Shown piece after piece: positions 1 through 6,469 of a DNA stretch of 12,072 nucleotides. The notes below the pieces were generated by a model. The model had not been told where the DNA came from and ran no database searches. It saw nothing but the letters and a program-made list of their open reading frames with translations. The first letter of the stretch is position 1. The number at the start of each line of letters is the position of its first letter. The stretch lies in assembly GCA_964353405.1 (NCBI GenBank), contig CAYGWJ010000316.1:1-12072 (forward strand), read 5' to 3'. Position numbers and translations under genes: made by a program. The stretch comes from JBGLNJ01 sp964353405. Lineage in GTDB: Bacteria; Chloroflexota; Anaerolineae; Fen-1058.

Positions 1-1
1 G

Positions 2-136
2 CTCGGCAAGCCGACGCTCGATCACCTCAACGCCTGGAACAAGGAGCTCGACGCGGCGGGGATAGATGGGCACGTCAGCCCGGTGTTGTTACCTCGATAC
101 ACAAAGGGAGATGCCACAGTGTCGCTAACATTGTGA
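2..136 (+). CDS. C-terminal fragment of an unrecognised protein (5' end outside window)
   Basis: The frame beginning at base 2 is open from the window edge to a TGA at 134-136 and encodes 44 residues. The composition looks like a real protein: an amphipathic stretch (LDHLNAWNKELDAAGIDG) followed by a beta-like segment (VSPVLLPRY) and a short polar tail. The other frames over this stretch are arginine/glycine-rich and less protein-like. I do not recognise the family from so short a tail and assign no function. It points toward the chaperone operon, which ends at 477 on the opposite strand, so the two units converge. No T-rich terminator hairpin follows it; the nearest structure is the 30-bp palindrome at 164-193, which could act as one but lacks a T-run. 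Confidence 0.45.
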   Translation, partial: LGKPTLDHLNAWNKELDAAGIDGHVSPVLLPRYTKGDATVSLTL

Positions 137-163
137 GGCGATTATCAATTGCGTGGCACTCTG

Positions 164-193
164 GGCCGCAGGCGCTGCGCAGCGCCTGCGGCC
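164..193. repeat. 30-bp perfect palindrome
   Basis: The sequence GGCCGCAGGCGCTGC is followed directly by its exact reverse complement, giving 15-bp arms with no spacer. It lies 28 bases after the stop of the partial upstream gene. It resembles the short GC-rich palindromes dispersed in genomes of this kind. It could form a very stable hairpin and block RNA decay or transcription, but there is no U-tract, so a classical intrinsic terminator is not supported. Confidence 0.85.
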
Positions 194-362
194 TATTCGT
201 TTGCACGCTACACGATTTATTGCCAACCTGTACTCGCACCATTTAGACAGACCGATACACTCGTGCTGCTGCAACATCGGTACAGGATGCGACAAGTCGG
301 CCTGTTGATCGTTACGATTGAAAAGCTAACCGAGTGAACGCCCTTTACGCTTCTGGGGGGGA

Positions 363-412
363 AGCCGAAAGCATCACGACCGGGGACGCGCAGCAAGACG
401 CTCGCTTCGGCT
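363..412. repeat. Imperfect inverted repeat, possible decayed dispersed element
   Basis: AGCCGAAAGC at 363-372 pairs with GCTTCGGCT at 404-412, apart from one bulged base. The left side (TTCTG, then GAAGCCGAAAGCATC) resembles the left side of the 74-bp element at 3467-3540 (ATTCTGAGG, then GCCGAAGCATC). It may therefore be a diverged relative, but the similarity is short and only by eye. Confidence 0.3.
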
Positions 413-476
413 GAACGCAATCGGTCGGGCTTGTTGACCCTGCCAGTCACGCTTCACTGGGTCGAGTGACTTGCGA

Positions 477-2192
477 CTATTCGTCTTCCAGGTCGTACAG
501 CAGGCCGAGCAGATCGTCCGTCAACTGCGCTTGATCGTCGGTGCGGCTTTCTGCGATGGCATCTTCGATCTCTGCGACCAGGCCCTGCAACTCGTCCAAC
601 CCTTCGCGCCGGGTGTCCAGCACGCGCCGCGCGCGCTCTAGCAGCGCCGCCAAATCCTCCGAAGCCGGCTGCGGGATCACAGTCAATCCGGCAATGTGCT
701 CGGCAGCCGCAATCTTTTCCGTTGCGTCCATGCGCTTGTGCTCGGCCTTGACCGTGATGCGGTGCTCCTTGCCGCTGCCGCGATCCACGGCGGTCACGTT
801 GAGGATGCCGTTCAAATCCAGATCGAATTGCACCGTGATGCTCGGCGAGCGGCCCGGCGCCTCAGGCTCCAGGCCGCTGAACAAAAACTTGCCCAGCAGT
901 GTATTGTGCGACGCCGTCGTCTCTTCGCCCTGATAGACCTCGACCTCGATGGCCTTCTGGTCGGGATAGATGGCAAAAAACTGTCTGGCGTGCGACGTGG
1001 GGATTGTCGTGTTGCGGTGAATAATCGGTCCGTACTGATCGGGCACGATGCGCCCAAAGCGCACCTCGGCCACGGCGATGCCCAGCGTGTGCGGCGTCAC
1101 GTCCACCAAGATCGCGTCGAGCGGCTCGCCCGCGATGATGGCCGCCTGCGCGCCCGCGCCCAACGCCACCGCTTCGTCCGGGTTGATCTCGACCTGCGGC
1201 TCTAGCCCGGTGTGATCGGCCACCAACTCCCAAACGAGCGGGATGCGCGTCGAGCCGCCGACGAACAGCACACGATCCAAGTCGCCGGCTTCCAGGCCCG
1301 CGTCGTCCAGCGATTGGTCAAAGGCTTCCAGCGTCTCGTCGAGCAAGTCGCGGATCATCTCCTCGAACTCGCGGCGCGAGACTTCGGTTTCCAGGTGCAG
1401 CGGCCGGCCGTCCTTTTCGAGCAAGTATTCTTCGCGCACCCGTGCGAACGGTTGAGTCGAAAGCTCGATCTTGGCTTGTTCGGCGGCGCGCGTCAGGCGA
1501 GCCAGCGCCTTGCGATCCTCGCGCGGATCAACGCCGTGCTCTTTTTCAAACACGTCGGCCAAGTGATCCACCAACCGCTCGTCAAAGTCATCGCCGCCCA
1601 GGCGCGTGTTGCCGTGGCTGGCGCGCACTTCGATCACGCCCGAATTCAACTCGATGATCGAGACATCGAACGTGCCGCCGCCCAGGTCGTAGACCGCCAC
1701 CGTTTGCCGATCCTGAATGCGATCCAATCCATACGCCAGCGCCGCCGCCGTCGGCTCGTTGATGATGCGCTCGACGATGAAGCCGGCGATCTCGCCCGCG
1801 TCTTTGGTCGCTTGACGCGCCGCGTCAGAAAAATACGCGGGAACGGTGACGACGGCGCGCGTGACCTCTTCGCCCAGGTTGGCCTCGGCGATGCGCTTCA
1901 TCTCGCGCAGGATGATGCCCGAAATCTCGGACGGCGTGTAGGCGCGGCCATTCAATTCGACGGTCTCGCTCGTCCCCATCTTGCGCTTGATCGAGCGCAC
2001 AGTGTTCTCAGGATACAGAACGTATTGATTGCGCGCGGGCGTGCCGACCAGCAATTGACCTTCCGGCGCAAAGCCGACGACCGACGGCACGATGCGTTCG
2101 TGCCCATTTGGGAGTATGACGGTCTTGCCCTCGCGGACAAAACCAACGGCGGAATAGGTCGTGCCCAAGTCAATGCCAATGATCTTGCTCAT
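477..2192 (-). CDS. DnaK-type Hsp70 chaperone, short accessory paralogue
   Basis: ATP-driven cytosolic Hsp70 that binds and releases unfolded polypeptides under control of a J protein and GrpE. All three family signatures are present: IDLGTTYS (7-14), VYDLGGGTFDVSII (167-180) and VLFVGGSTRIP (308-317). The phosphate-loop region GNTRLGGDDFD and the catalytic lysine region SIKRKMG (about 67-73) also look intact, so ATPase activity is expected. The interdomain segment ILVDVTPHTLGI (361-372) leads into a beta-sandwich domain ending near 485. The helical lid is only about 85 residues, and the total of 571 residues compares with about 610-640 in housekeeping DnaK; the end is YDLEDE, not the EEVK-like tail. 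The start ATG has a good AGGAGA ribosome binding site and overlaps the GrpE stop by 4 bp (ATGA), implying translational coupling. The operon setting and short lid suggest a specialised paralogue; the main dnaK is presumably elsewhere. Confidence 0.95.
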   Translation of the reverse strand: MSKIIGIDLGTTYSAVGFVREGKTVILPNGHERIVPSVVGFAPEGQLLVGTPARNQYVLYPENTVRSIKRKMGTSETVELNGRAYTPSEISGIILREMKRIAEANLGEEVTRAVVTVPAYFSDAARQATKDAGEIAGFIVERIINEPTAAALAYGLDRIQDRQTVAVYDLGGGTFDVSIIELNSGVIEVRASHGNTRLGGDDFDERLVDHLADVFEKEHGVDPREDRKALARLTRAAEQAKIELSTQPFARVREEYLLEKDGRPLHLETEVSRREFEEMIRDLLDETLEAFDQSLDDAGLEAGDLDRVLFVGGSTRIPLVWELVADHTGLEPQVEINPDEAVALGAGAQAAIIAGEPLDAILVDVTPHTLGIAVAEVRFGRIVPDQYGPIIHRNTTIPTSHARQFFAIYPDQKAIEVEVYQGEETTASHNTLLGKFLFSGLEPEAPGRSPSITVQFDLDLNGILNVTAVDRGSGKEHRITVKAEHKRMDATEKIAAAEHIAGLTVIPQPASEDLAALLERARRVLDTRREGLDELQGLVAEIEDAIAESRTDDQAQLTDDLLGLLYDLEDE

Positions 2193-3103
2193 GAATTCTC
2201 CTCAGGTGATAGACCAGACAGATCTTGCAGACCTGTCAGGTCGTGTGATTCCGCGCGGGCCACGACGACCTCAGCGTAACGCAGCACGCGGTCGCCCACC
2301 GCATAGCCCCGCCGCAGTTCCGAGACGACGGTGCCGGACGGCGCATCATCCCGCGCGGGCACGGTGTCCATTGCCACGTGACGGTGCGGGTCAAAGGGCT
2401 GACCAATCGCTTCCAGCGGCTCGACGCCTTCCATCGCCAGCGTCTCCAACAACCGCTCGCGCACTAACTCTAATCCTTGCAGCCAGGCCGCGTATGCGTC
2501 TTGCCAGGCAGCCATGTCAGCGGCGAATGCCCGCAACGCTTGTCGCTCTCGTTCGCGCTCGGACGGTTTTGCCTGACTCGTCAGACGAGCCAAGACGGCG
2601 GGCGCCGCCAAAACATTCGCCCACCACGGCGCGCGATCACTTGTACGCCGATCCATCGCTTGAATCACCCGCGGCGAGGGCGCGCGCTCCAACAACCGCT
2701 CGCCGGAAGCAATCGCCTCGTCCAATCCATCCAGCACGGGCAACAGGCGTTGCGCAACCAGGAGACGCGCTTCGGCCTGCTCGGCAGGACGACGAGCCAG
2801 CCAGTCGGCGCGCTCCTGTTCGCGCCGCGCATCTTGCGCGCGCAATTGATCGAGCGCGGCCTGCACTTGCGCCTGTTGTTTTTCAAACAGCGCGTTGAGC
2901 TTGAACTGCTCGCGCCCCAGCTTGGAGACTTGTTTTCCCAGCCCGGCCAAATCGAGCGGCGCAGTCGGTTCGAGGCTATCCGCTTCTGCCGCTTCATCTT
3001 CCGCTGCTGGCGGAAGCGATGGCGGTACGCTCTCGCCGCGCCATCGAGCTACAAGGCGTTGTATCCACGCGAAGCGGCCGCGCGAAGCGACAGGCTCGGT
3101 CAC
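2189..3103 (-). CDS. GrpE-like nucleotide exchange factor with long N-terminus and internal insertion
   Basis: Probable ADP/ATP exchange factor for the adjacent Hsp70. After an acidic, proline-rich N-terminal part (about 25-50) comes a Gln/Arg-rich coiled coil (about 50-110), then the GrpE helix motif LLPVLDGLDEAI (120-131). The family continuation resumes only at about 207 (WLQGLELVRERLLETLAMEGVEPLEAIGQPFDPHRH), followed by the beta domain GTVVSELRRGYAVGDRVLRYAEVVVA (257-282), all typical of GrpE. Between about 140 and 205 lies an Ala/Arg-rich insertion not usual in the family, which explains the 304 residues against the usual 170-220. The last residues, including DLTGLQDLSGL, are encoded by a palindromic repeat (2211-2242). 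The start is GTG overlapping the J-protein stop by 4 bp, with an AGAGGTG ribosome binding site inside that gene; the stop overlaps the Hsp70 start by 4 bp. The exchange role is inferred from domain and context. Confidence 0.88.
   Translation of the reverse strand: MTEPVASRGRFAWIQRLVARWRGESVPPSLPPAAEDEAAEADSLEPTAPLDLAGLGKQVSKLGREQFKLNALFEKQQAQVQAALDQLRAQDARREQERADWLARRPAEQAEARLLVAQRLLPVLDGLDEAIASGERLLERAPSPRVIQAMDRRTSDRAPWWANVLAAPAVLARLTSQAKPSERERERQALRAFAADMAAWQDAYAAWLQGLELVRERLLETLAMEGVEPLEAIGQPFDPHRHVAMDTVPARDDAPSGTVVSELRRGYAVGDRVLRYAEVVVARAESHDLTGLQDLSGLSPEENS
2211..2242. repeat. Imperfect palindromic repeat inside the 3' end of the GrpE gene
   Basis: Arms GACCAGACAGATC (2212-2224) and GACCTGTCAGGTC (2230-2242) are reverse complements at 11 of 13 positions around a 5-base spacer. 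Read on the coding strand it yields the quasi-repeated peptide DLTGLQDLSGL at residues 288-298, beyond the conserved GrpE fold. The GACCTGACAGGTC palindrome type is one I associate with dispersed repeats in Chloroflexota-like genomes; that association is from memory. Confidence 0.7.
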
Positions 3104-3444
3104 AGGCGCACCTCTCGAAAATCTTCGCGAAAGTTGGTGCGGGTCAAATCTGTGCTGACTTTGAACAGGCTCAACACGTCCTCCGCGTGAATGGTCAAGT
3201 CGAGTTCGGGCAAGCGCACCGCTTTGGCAGGAGGCAAATCCTCCAACACGCGCATGTCCGCTTCGACGCGCTTTTCCGGCGTCTTGAGCTGATCGTACGC
3301 GGCGCGGATGCGCTTGAATGCCTCCGGCTCGCGCTCAGGTGGATGCTGGCGCACCTGCAAAAAGTAAGCCTGCTTGATTTCGTCCAGCGTCGCTGTGCGA
3401 TTCAATCCCAGCACGGCGTACGGATTCTCGTATGTATCCGTCAT
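3100..3444 (-). CDS. Small J-domain protein with HPP in place of HPD
   Basis: A 114-residue protein consisting of an N-terminal J domain and a short tail. NPYAVLGLNRTATLDEIKQAYFLQVRQ (7-33) matches helices I and II, and EAFKRIRAAYDQLKTPEKR (41-59) matches helix III. The signature tripeptide that joins them is HPP (34-36) where J proteins have HPD; that aspartate is required in known J proteins for stimulating Hsp70 ATPase. The inter-helix loop is also short. There is no Gly/Phe region, zinc finger or DnaJ C-terminal domain; the last 55 residues (e.g. LDLTIHAEDVLSLFKVSTDL) match no domain I know. The GTGA overlap with the GrpE gene and coupled Hsp70 strongly suggest it works with them, possibly as a docking or adaptor subunit and not as a classical ATPase activator. 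The ATG has only a weak ribosome binding site (AGAGAT). Confidence 0.88.
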   Translation of the reverse strand: MTDTYENPYAVLGLNRTATLDEIKQAYFLQVRQHPPEREPEAFKRIRAAYDQLKTPEKRVEADMRVLEDLPPAKAVRLPELDLTIHAEDVLSLFKVSTDLTRTNFREDFREVRL

Positions 3445-3466
3445 GATCTCTATCTTTCAAATGCTC

Positions 3467-3540
3467 TGTCATTCTGAGGCCGAAGGCCGAAGCATCTCTT
3501 TCACACGAGGCAGGGACCCTTCGTTCCGCTCAGGGTGACA
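3467..3540. repeat. 74-bp dispersed element with terminal inverted repeats (MITE-like)
   Basis: The ends TGTCATTCTGAG (3467-3478) and CTCAGGGTGACA (3529-3540) are reverse complements at 10 of 12 positions. The interior (CGAAGGCCGAAGCATCTC, then CAGGGACCCTTCG) is of a type I recall from dispersed intergenic repeats in Anaerolineae-like genomes; the recall is not verified here. It fills most of the 102-bp gap between the TPR gene and the J-protein gene and could form a hairpin affecting read-through or RNA stability between them. Confidence 0.75.
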
Positions 3541-3546
3541 ATTCGA

Positions 3547-5910
3547 TCAATCAAAGTCGTAGCCGAAACCATCCTTCGCCATTTGCAGCGACATGGCAAA
3601 GAACGGGTCGGCAATGGCGCGGCGCATTTGATCGGCCTCGCGCGCCAGATCGTGATTGCCTTGCTGGCGCGCCACACGAGCCGCCTGGCGCAGGGCCGCT
3701 TGCCCTTCTTTGACCTGCCGCTCCGATCCCAGATACACGCCCAGCAGCAGCCATCCCGTTGCATCTTCCGGCGCAACCTTGACGAGTCGCTGAGCATACG
3801 GCAGACCAACGTCGGCGCTCCGCGGCCCCACTTTGGCAATGATGTGGCGCAGCACCTCCACTTCCGGGCCAAGCGCAAGCGCCTGATCGAGCAATTGCTT
3901 GCCGAGGGCCTCTAACTCGTGGGAGCGCGGCGCGCGACGGCTGCGCGCGGGCCCAGCGGTCTTGCGCCCAAAGCCGAAAAGAAAATCGAGTTCAGGCAAT
4001 TCCGGCTCCGGCGCGGCGCGTGACAGGCACTCGATGCCGGTGTGGATGTAAAAACTCGGCGTCAGTTTTCCGTTGGCCTCGCCGCGCTGTTGAACGGCGC
4101 GTGCTTCGTCGAAATTGCGCTCGATCACCCAACAGATGAAGGCCTGCTCGTAGGCATCGGATTTGTCCTTGCCCAGCTCGAGCGCGCGCTCGATGTGTTC
4201 GCCCGCCTTGTCCAAGTGGCGCAAGTTGAACTCGGTGCGCGCCAGGCTCAAGACCAGGTTGTAATCGTCGGGCACATACTTGAGCGCCTGTTCATACAAG
4301 TCGCGGGCGCCGGCGTTGTTGCGCGCGCTCATCAGGCTGCTCGCACGCGCCCTGAGGACATCGGCCATGCGGCGGCGCACGCGGTCATTGTCCGGCTCGG
4401 CCACGATGGCCTGGCGCATCGTCATCTCGGCGGCGTACCACTCGCCGCGCCGCGTTTGCAGCTCGGCCAGCATCAGCATGGCTTCGATGTGATGAGGATG
4501 TTTCTTGAGCAGCCGCTGCAACTCGCCATAGGCCGCTTGCTCTTGTCCGTTCGATAGCAACGCGCTGACCAAATCGAGCTGCATGTCGGCGTCGTCGGGA
4601 TTGGCTTTGATCGCCTGCTTGAAAATCGTGATCGCTTCATTGGGGCGGCCGGCCTGCTTGTAGCACTCGATCACGCGCTGGCGCACCCACACCCAATGCT
4701 CGTCGCTGAAACCGTCCAGCGTTTTCTTGCGCGGCTTGGTGCGGAGCATGGCGCGCCACGCCTCGGCGGCCGGCTCCCAGAGTTGGATGGATTCATAGGC
4801 CAGCGCCAGGTTGTGCAAGATGGGACGCGGCGTGCCGCCGCTGGACAGATCACTCAAGACCTCGCGGGCATCGGCCCAGTGTTTTGCGGCAGCCGCCCAA
4901 TCGCCAGCCTTGGCCGCTTCACGCGCTGAGCGGTCAAGCGCGTTGAGCGCCAGCGTGCCCAGCGCCGAATCGCCGGGCACCAACTTGAGGCCATCCCTCG
5001 CCAGCCGCGCCGCGCCAGCCCAATCGCTCGTCTCGGTATGCGACATTGACCGGCGGGCGTACAGGATGGACAAATTGCGGAGACCGACCAGATTGGGATC
5101 GAGGTTGCGAGCTTGCTTCCAGGCATCGAGGGCCAGCACCAGGTCATCCTTGCGAGCGGCGGCCACGCCGATATAGTACCATCGCACGGCATTGATGCTG
5201 CGCGGCCAGGTTTTGCCGTCGAGACCGACGAGATATTGACGCGCCTCGGGTTTGTCTTCCGCCAACAGCGCCAGCCCATCCAACACAAGTCGAGCCGGTG
5301 AAGGCTGTGTGAGTTTGAGCCGCTCAGCCAGTCCGCTCAATAGCGATTGAGGCTGTTCCGCACGCGGCTTGCCCTGCACCAGTCGAACGGCGGACGCAAG
5401 CGTTTGAAGGTCTTGGGGCGAAATACCGGGCACAGTCGCCAGGTCGGTGTTGGGATCGAGTTCCAAAGCGGCGAGCGCCATGACCACGCCCGCGCCGGGA
5501 TGCGACAGTCCGTTGGCAACAGCGCGACGATAGACATCGAGGGCTTCCACGAGCTTGCCCTGCCGATGCAAGGTCAACCCAAGATAGTAGGCATAGATCG
5601 GATCGGCGGGCGCAAGGCCAGTTGCCTGTTCCAGGTGAAGCAGCGAGTCAGCGCCGATACCGTTGCCGACGGCAAGCCGGAAATGCGCTTCAGCGATGGC
5701 GGCCGTCAGCGACGAGCGCTTGTCAGGCCAATCGAGTTTTTCCCAGATGGCGATGGCTTCGGCATAGCGGCCCACTTTGAAAACTCGCAGTCCATCTTGC
5801 GCCAGCGTGTCGGGCGTCAACGGTCGAGCTTGTGCTGGTGGCGCACCGGGCTGCGGCACGCGTGGAACGAGCGGCTGATTCGGTTTGCGATGTTTGTGTT
5901 TTTTGGACAC
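3547..5910 (-). CDS. Large TPR-repeat protein heading the chaperone operon
   Basis: A 787-residue, soluble, helix-rich protein with many tetratricopeptide repeats. It starts with a basic tail (SKKHKHRKPNQP) and a Pro/Ala linker to about residue 32. TPR-like units follow, for example GLRVFKVGRYAEAIAIWEKL, YYLGLTLHRQGKLVEALDVYRRAV, NLALAYESIQLWEPAAEAWRAML, CYKQAGRPNEAITIFKQAIKANPDDADM and LVLSLARTEFNLRHLDKAGEHIERAL. A basic break (FGFGRKTAGPARSRRAPRS) separates the last repeats. No signal peptide, membrane segment or enzymatic motif is visible. The start chosen is GTG: an in-frame TAG lies two codons upstream, and the ribosome binding site is weak. TPR proteins act as protein-binding scaffolds, and some bind Hsp70 tails. 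Being first in a unit with J protein, GrpE and Hsp70, it may hold clients or position the chaperones. That role is an inference; the exact number of repeats was not computed. Confidence 0.85.
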   Translation of the reverse strand: MSKKHKHRKPNQPLVPRVPQPGAPPAQARPLTPDTLAQDGLRVFKVGRYAEAIAIWEKLDWPDKRSSLTAAIAEAHFRLAVGNGIGADSLLHLEQATGLAPADPIYAYYLGLTLHRQGKLVEALDVYRRAVANGLSHPGAGVVMALAALELDPNTDLATVPGISPQDLQTLASAVRLVQGKPRAEQPQSLLSGLAERLKLTQPSPARLVLDGLALLAEDKPEARQYLVGLDGKTWPRSINAVRWYYIGVAAARKDDLVLALDAWKQARNLDPNLVGLRNLSILYARRSMSHTETSDWAGAARLARDGLKLVPGDSALGTLALNALDRSAREAAKAGDWAAAAKHWADAREVLSDLSSGGTPRPILHNLALAYESIQLWEPAAEAWRAMLRTKPRKKTLDGFSDEHWVWVRQRVIECYKQAGRPNEAITIFKQAIKANPDDADMQLDLVSALLSNGQEQAAYGELQRLLKKHPHHIEAMLMLAELQTRRGEWYAAEMTMRQAIVAEPDNDRVRRRMADVLRARASSLMSARNNAGARDLYEQALKYVPDDYNLVLSLARTEFNLRHLDKAGEHIERALELGKDKSDAYEQAFICWVIERNFDEARAVQQRGEANGKLTPSFYIHTGIECLSRAAPEPELPELDFLFGFGRKTAGPARSRRAPRSHELEALGKQLLDQALALGPEVEVLRHIIAKVGPRSADVGLPYAQRLVKVAPEDATGWLLLGVYLGSERQVKEGQAALRQAARVARQQGNHDLAREADQMRRAIADPFFAMSLQMAKDGFGYDFD

Positions 5911-5955
5911 GAGCTAACCACATACGAATTGGAATGAGCGTTCGAGAGCGGGCAC

Positions 5956-5983
5956 ATTATATCACGAATCGGCCTCGTGGGAA
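5956..5983 (-). promoter_or_regulatory. Candidate sigma70-type promoter for the TPR-chaperone operon
   Basis: On the minus strand there is a perfect -10 box TATAAT (5956-5961) preceded by TGA, and a weak -35 box TTCCCA (5978-5983, 4 of 6) with a 16-bp spacer. Transcription would begin about 40 bases before the GTG at 5910. No CIRCE-type inverted repeat was seen, so HrcA heat-shock control is not supported. Confidence 0.6.
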
Positions 5984-6029
5984 TTCCCTTCACTTTATCA
6001 AGACCCCGATAGAATTGCCCAAAACGCTA

Positions 6030-6058
6030 TTGCCTCGTTTCGAATCTTGTTATAAAAT
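6030..6058 (+). promoter_or_regulatory. Candidate sigma70-type promoter for the two-CW gene
   Basis: TTGCCT (6030-6035) and TAAAAT (6053-6058) are separated by 17 bp, about 110 bases before the ATG at 6173. A second possible pair, TTGCCT (6093-6098) and TATAGA (6115-6120) with 16 bp, lies closer to the gene. The sequence alone does not decide between them. With the promoter at 5956-5983 this makes the 262-base region divergent. Confidence 0.4.
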
Positions 6059-6172
6059 AACGTTAGAGGCGGACACGATCGGTCCGGTGATTTTGCCTGA
6101 TTATACTCGACACGTATAGATCACCTGTTTGACTCGTCTAAGTGCTGGCAGTCAAAAGAAGGAGAGGAACAT

Positions 6173-6457
6173 ATGACGGCTCTCAAACAGAATTGTTGGG
6201 AGTTCAGGCAGTGTGGCAGAGAACCCGGCGGGCTCAAGGCCGACGAGTTTGGCGTCTGTCCAGTGACATTGGACTCGGCCACGGATGGGCTGTTGGGCGG
6301 CAAGAACCGAGGCAGAGTTTGCTGGGCCGTCATGGGCACGCTCTGCGCTGGCCTGCCGCCAAGTACCTTTGTTCAAAAGCGCCGCTTTTGCATGACGTGC
6401 GATTTCTTCAAAAAGGTCAAGCAGGAGCAAGGCTTGCGCTCTACTTGTCACGCCTAG
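6173..6457 (+). CDS. Small cysteine-rich two-CW type protein
   Basis: A 94-residue soluble protein with eight cysteines (8, 14, 29, 50, 58, 73, 76, 92). Two Cys-Trp pairs occur, in NCWEFRQCGREPGG (7-20) and RVCWAVMGTLCAG (48-60), followed by a CxxC in FCMTCDFFKKV (72-82). This layout matches the small proteins I know as two-CW domain proteins, whose function is not established; metal or iron-sulfur binding is plausible from the cysteines only. There is no signal peptide. The ATG has an excellent ribosome binding site, AAGGAGAGG, ending 5 bases upstream, which fixes the start. Twelve bases after its stop comes another strong ribosome binding site and start, belonging to the truncated dehydrogenase remnant, so the gene once headed at least a two-gene unit. 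Family assignment is from pattern memory. Confidence 0.75.
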   Translation: MTALKQNCWEFRQCGREPGGLKADEFGVCPVTLDSATDGLLGGKNRGRVCWAVMGTLCAGLPPSTFVQKRRFCMTCDFFKKVKQEQGLRSTCHA

Positions 6458-6464
6458 AGGAGGT
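6458..6464 (+). promoter_or_regulatory. Consensus Shine-Dalgarno site before the SDR remnant
   Basis: AGGAGGT, the full anti-16S complement, begins immediately after the stop of the two-CW gene and ends 5 bases before the ATG at 6470. It shows that a translated gene once followed, or still follows, the two-CW gene. Confidence 0.7.
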
Positions 6465-6469
6465 AGGAC

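Larger units (their letters stand above)
137..476. other. Gene-free convergent intergenic region
   Basis: About 340 bases lie between the partial plus-strand gene and the stop of the Hsp70 gene. The short open frames here (62 aa plus, 77 aa minus) are rich in Arg, Cys and Ser, lack ribosome binding sites, and match nothing I know. The region contains a perfect palindrome (164-193) and an imperfect inverted repeat (363-412). I see no promoter with convincing -35/-10 boxes and no RNA gene. Confidence 0.6.

Noticed and set aside
217..450. 77-aa minus-strand frame downstream of the Hsp70 gene
   Set aside because: It is Ser/Arg/Cys-rich, has no ribosome binding site, spans an inverted repeat, and shows no family resemblance.
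452..476. Hairpin after the Hsp70 stop considered as a terminator
   Set aside because: The possible stems are only 5-6 bp with no T-run on the minus strand, which is too weak to call.
1212..2279. 355-aa plus-strand open frame opposite the Hsp70 gene
   Set aside because: It is fully antisense to a clearly recognised Hsp70, is Arg/Ala/Asp-rich without domain motifs, and is explained by GC-rich codon use on the other strand.
2161..2898. 245-aa plus-strand frame opposite the GrpE gene
   Set aside because: It is a Pro/Arg-rich shadow of the GrpE coding strand with no ribosome binding site.
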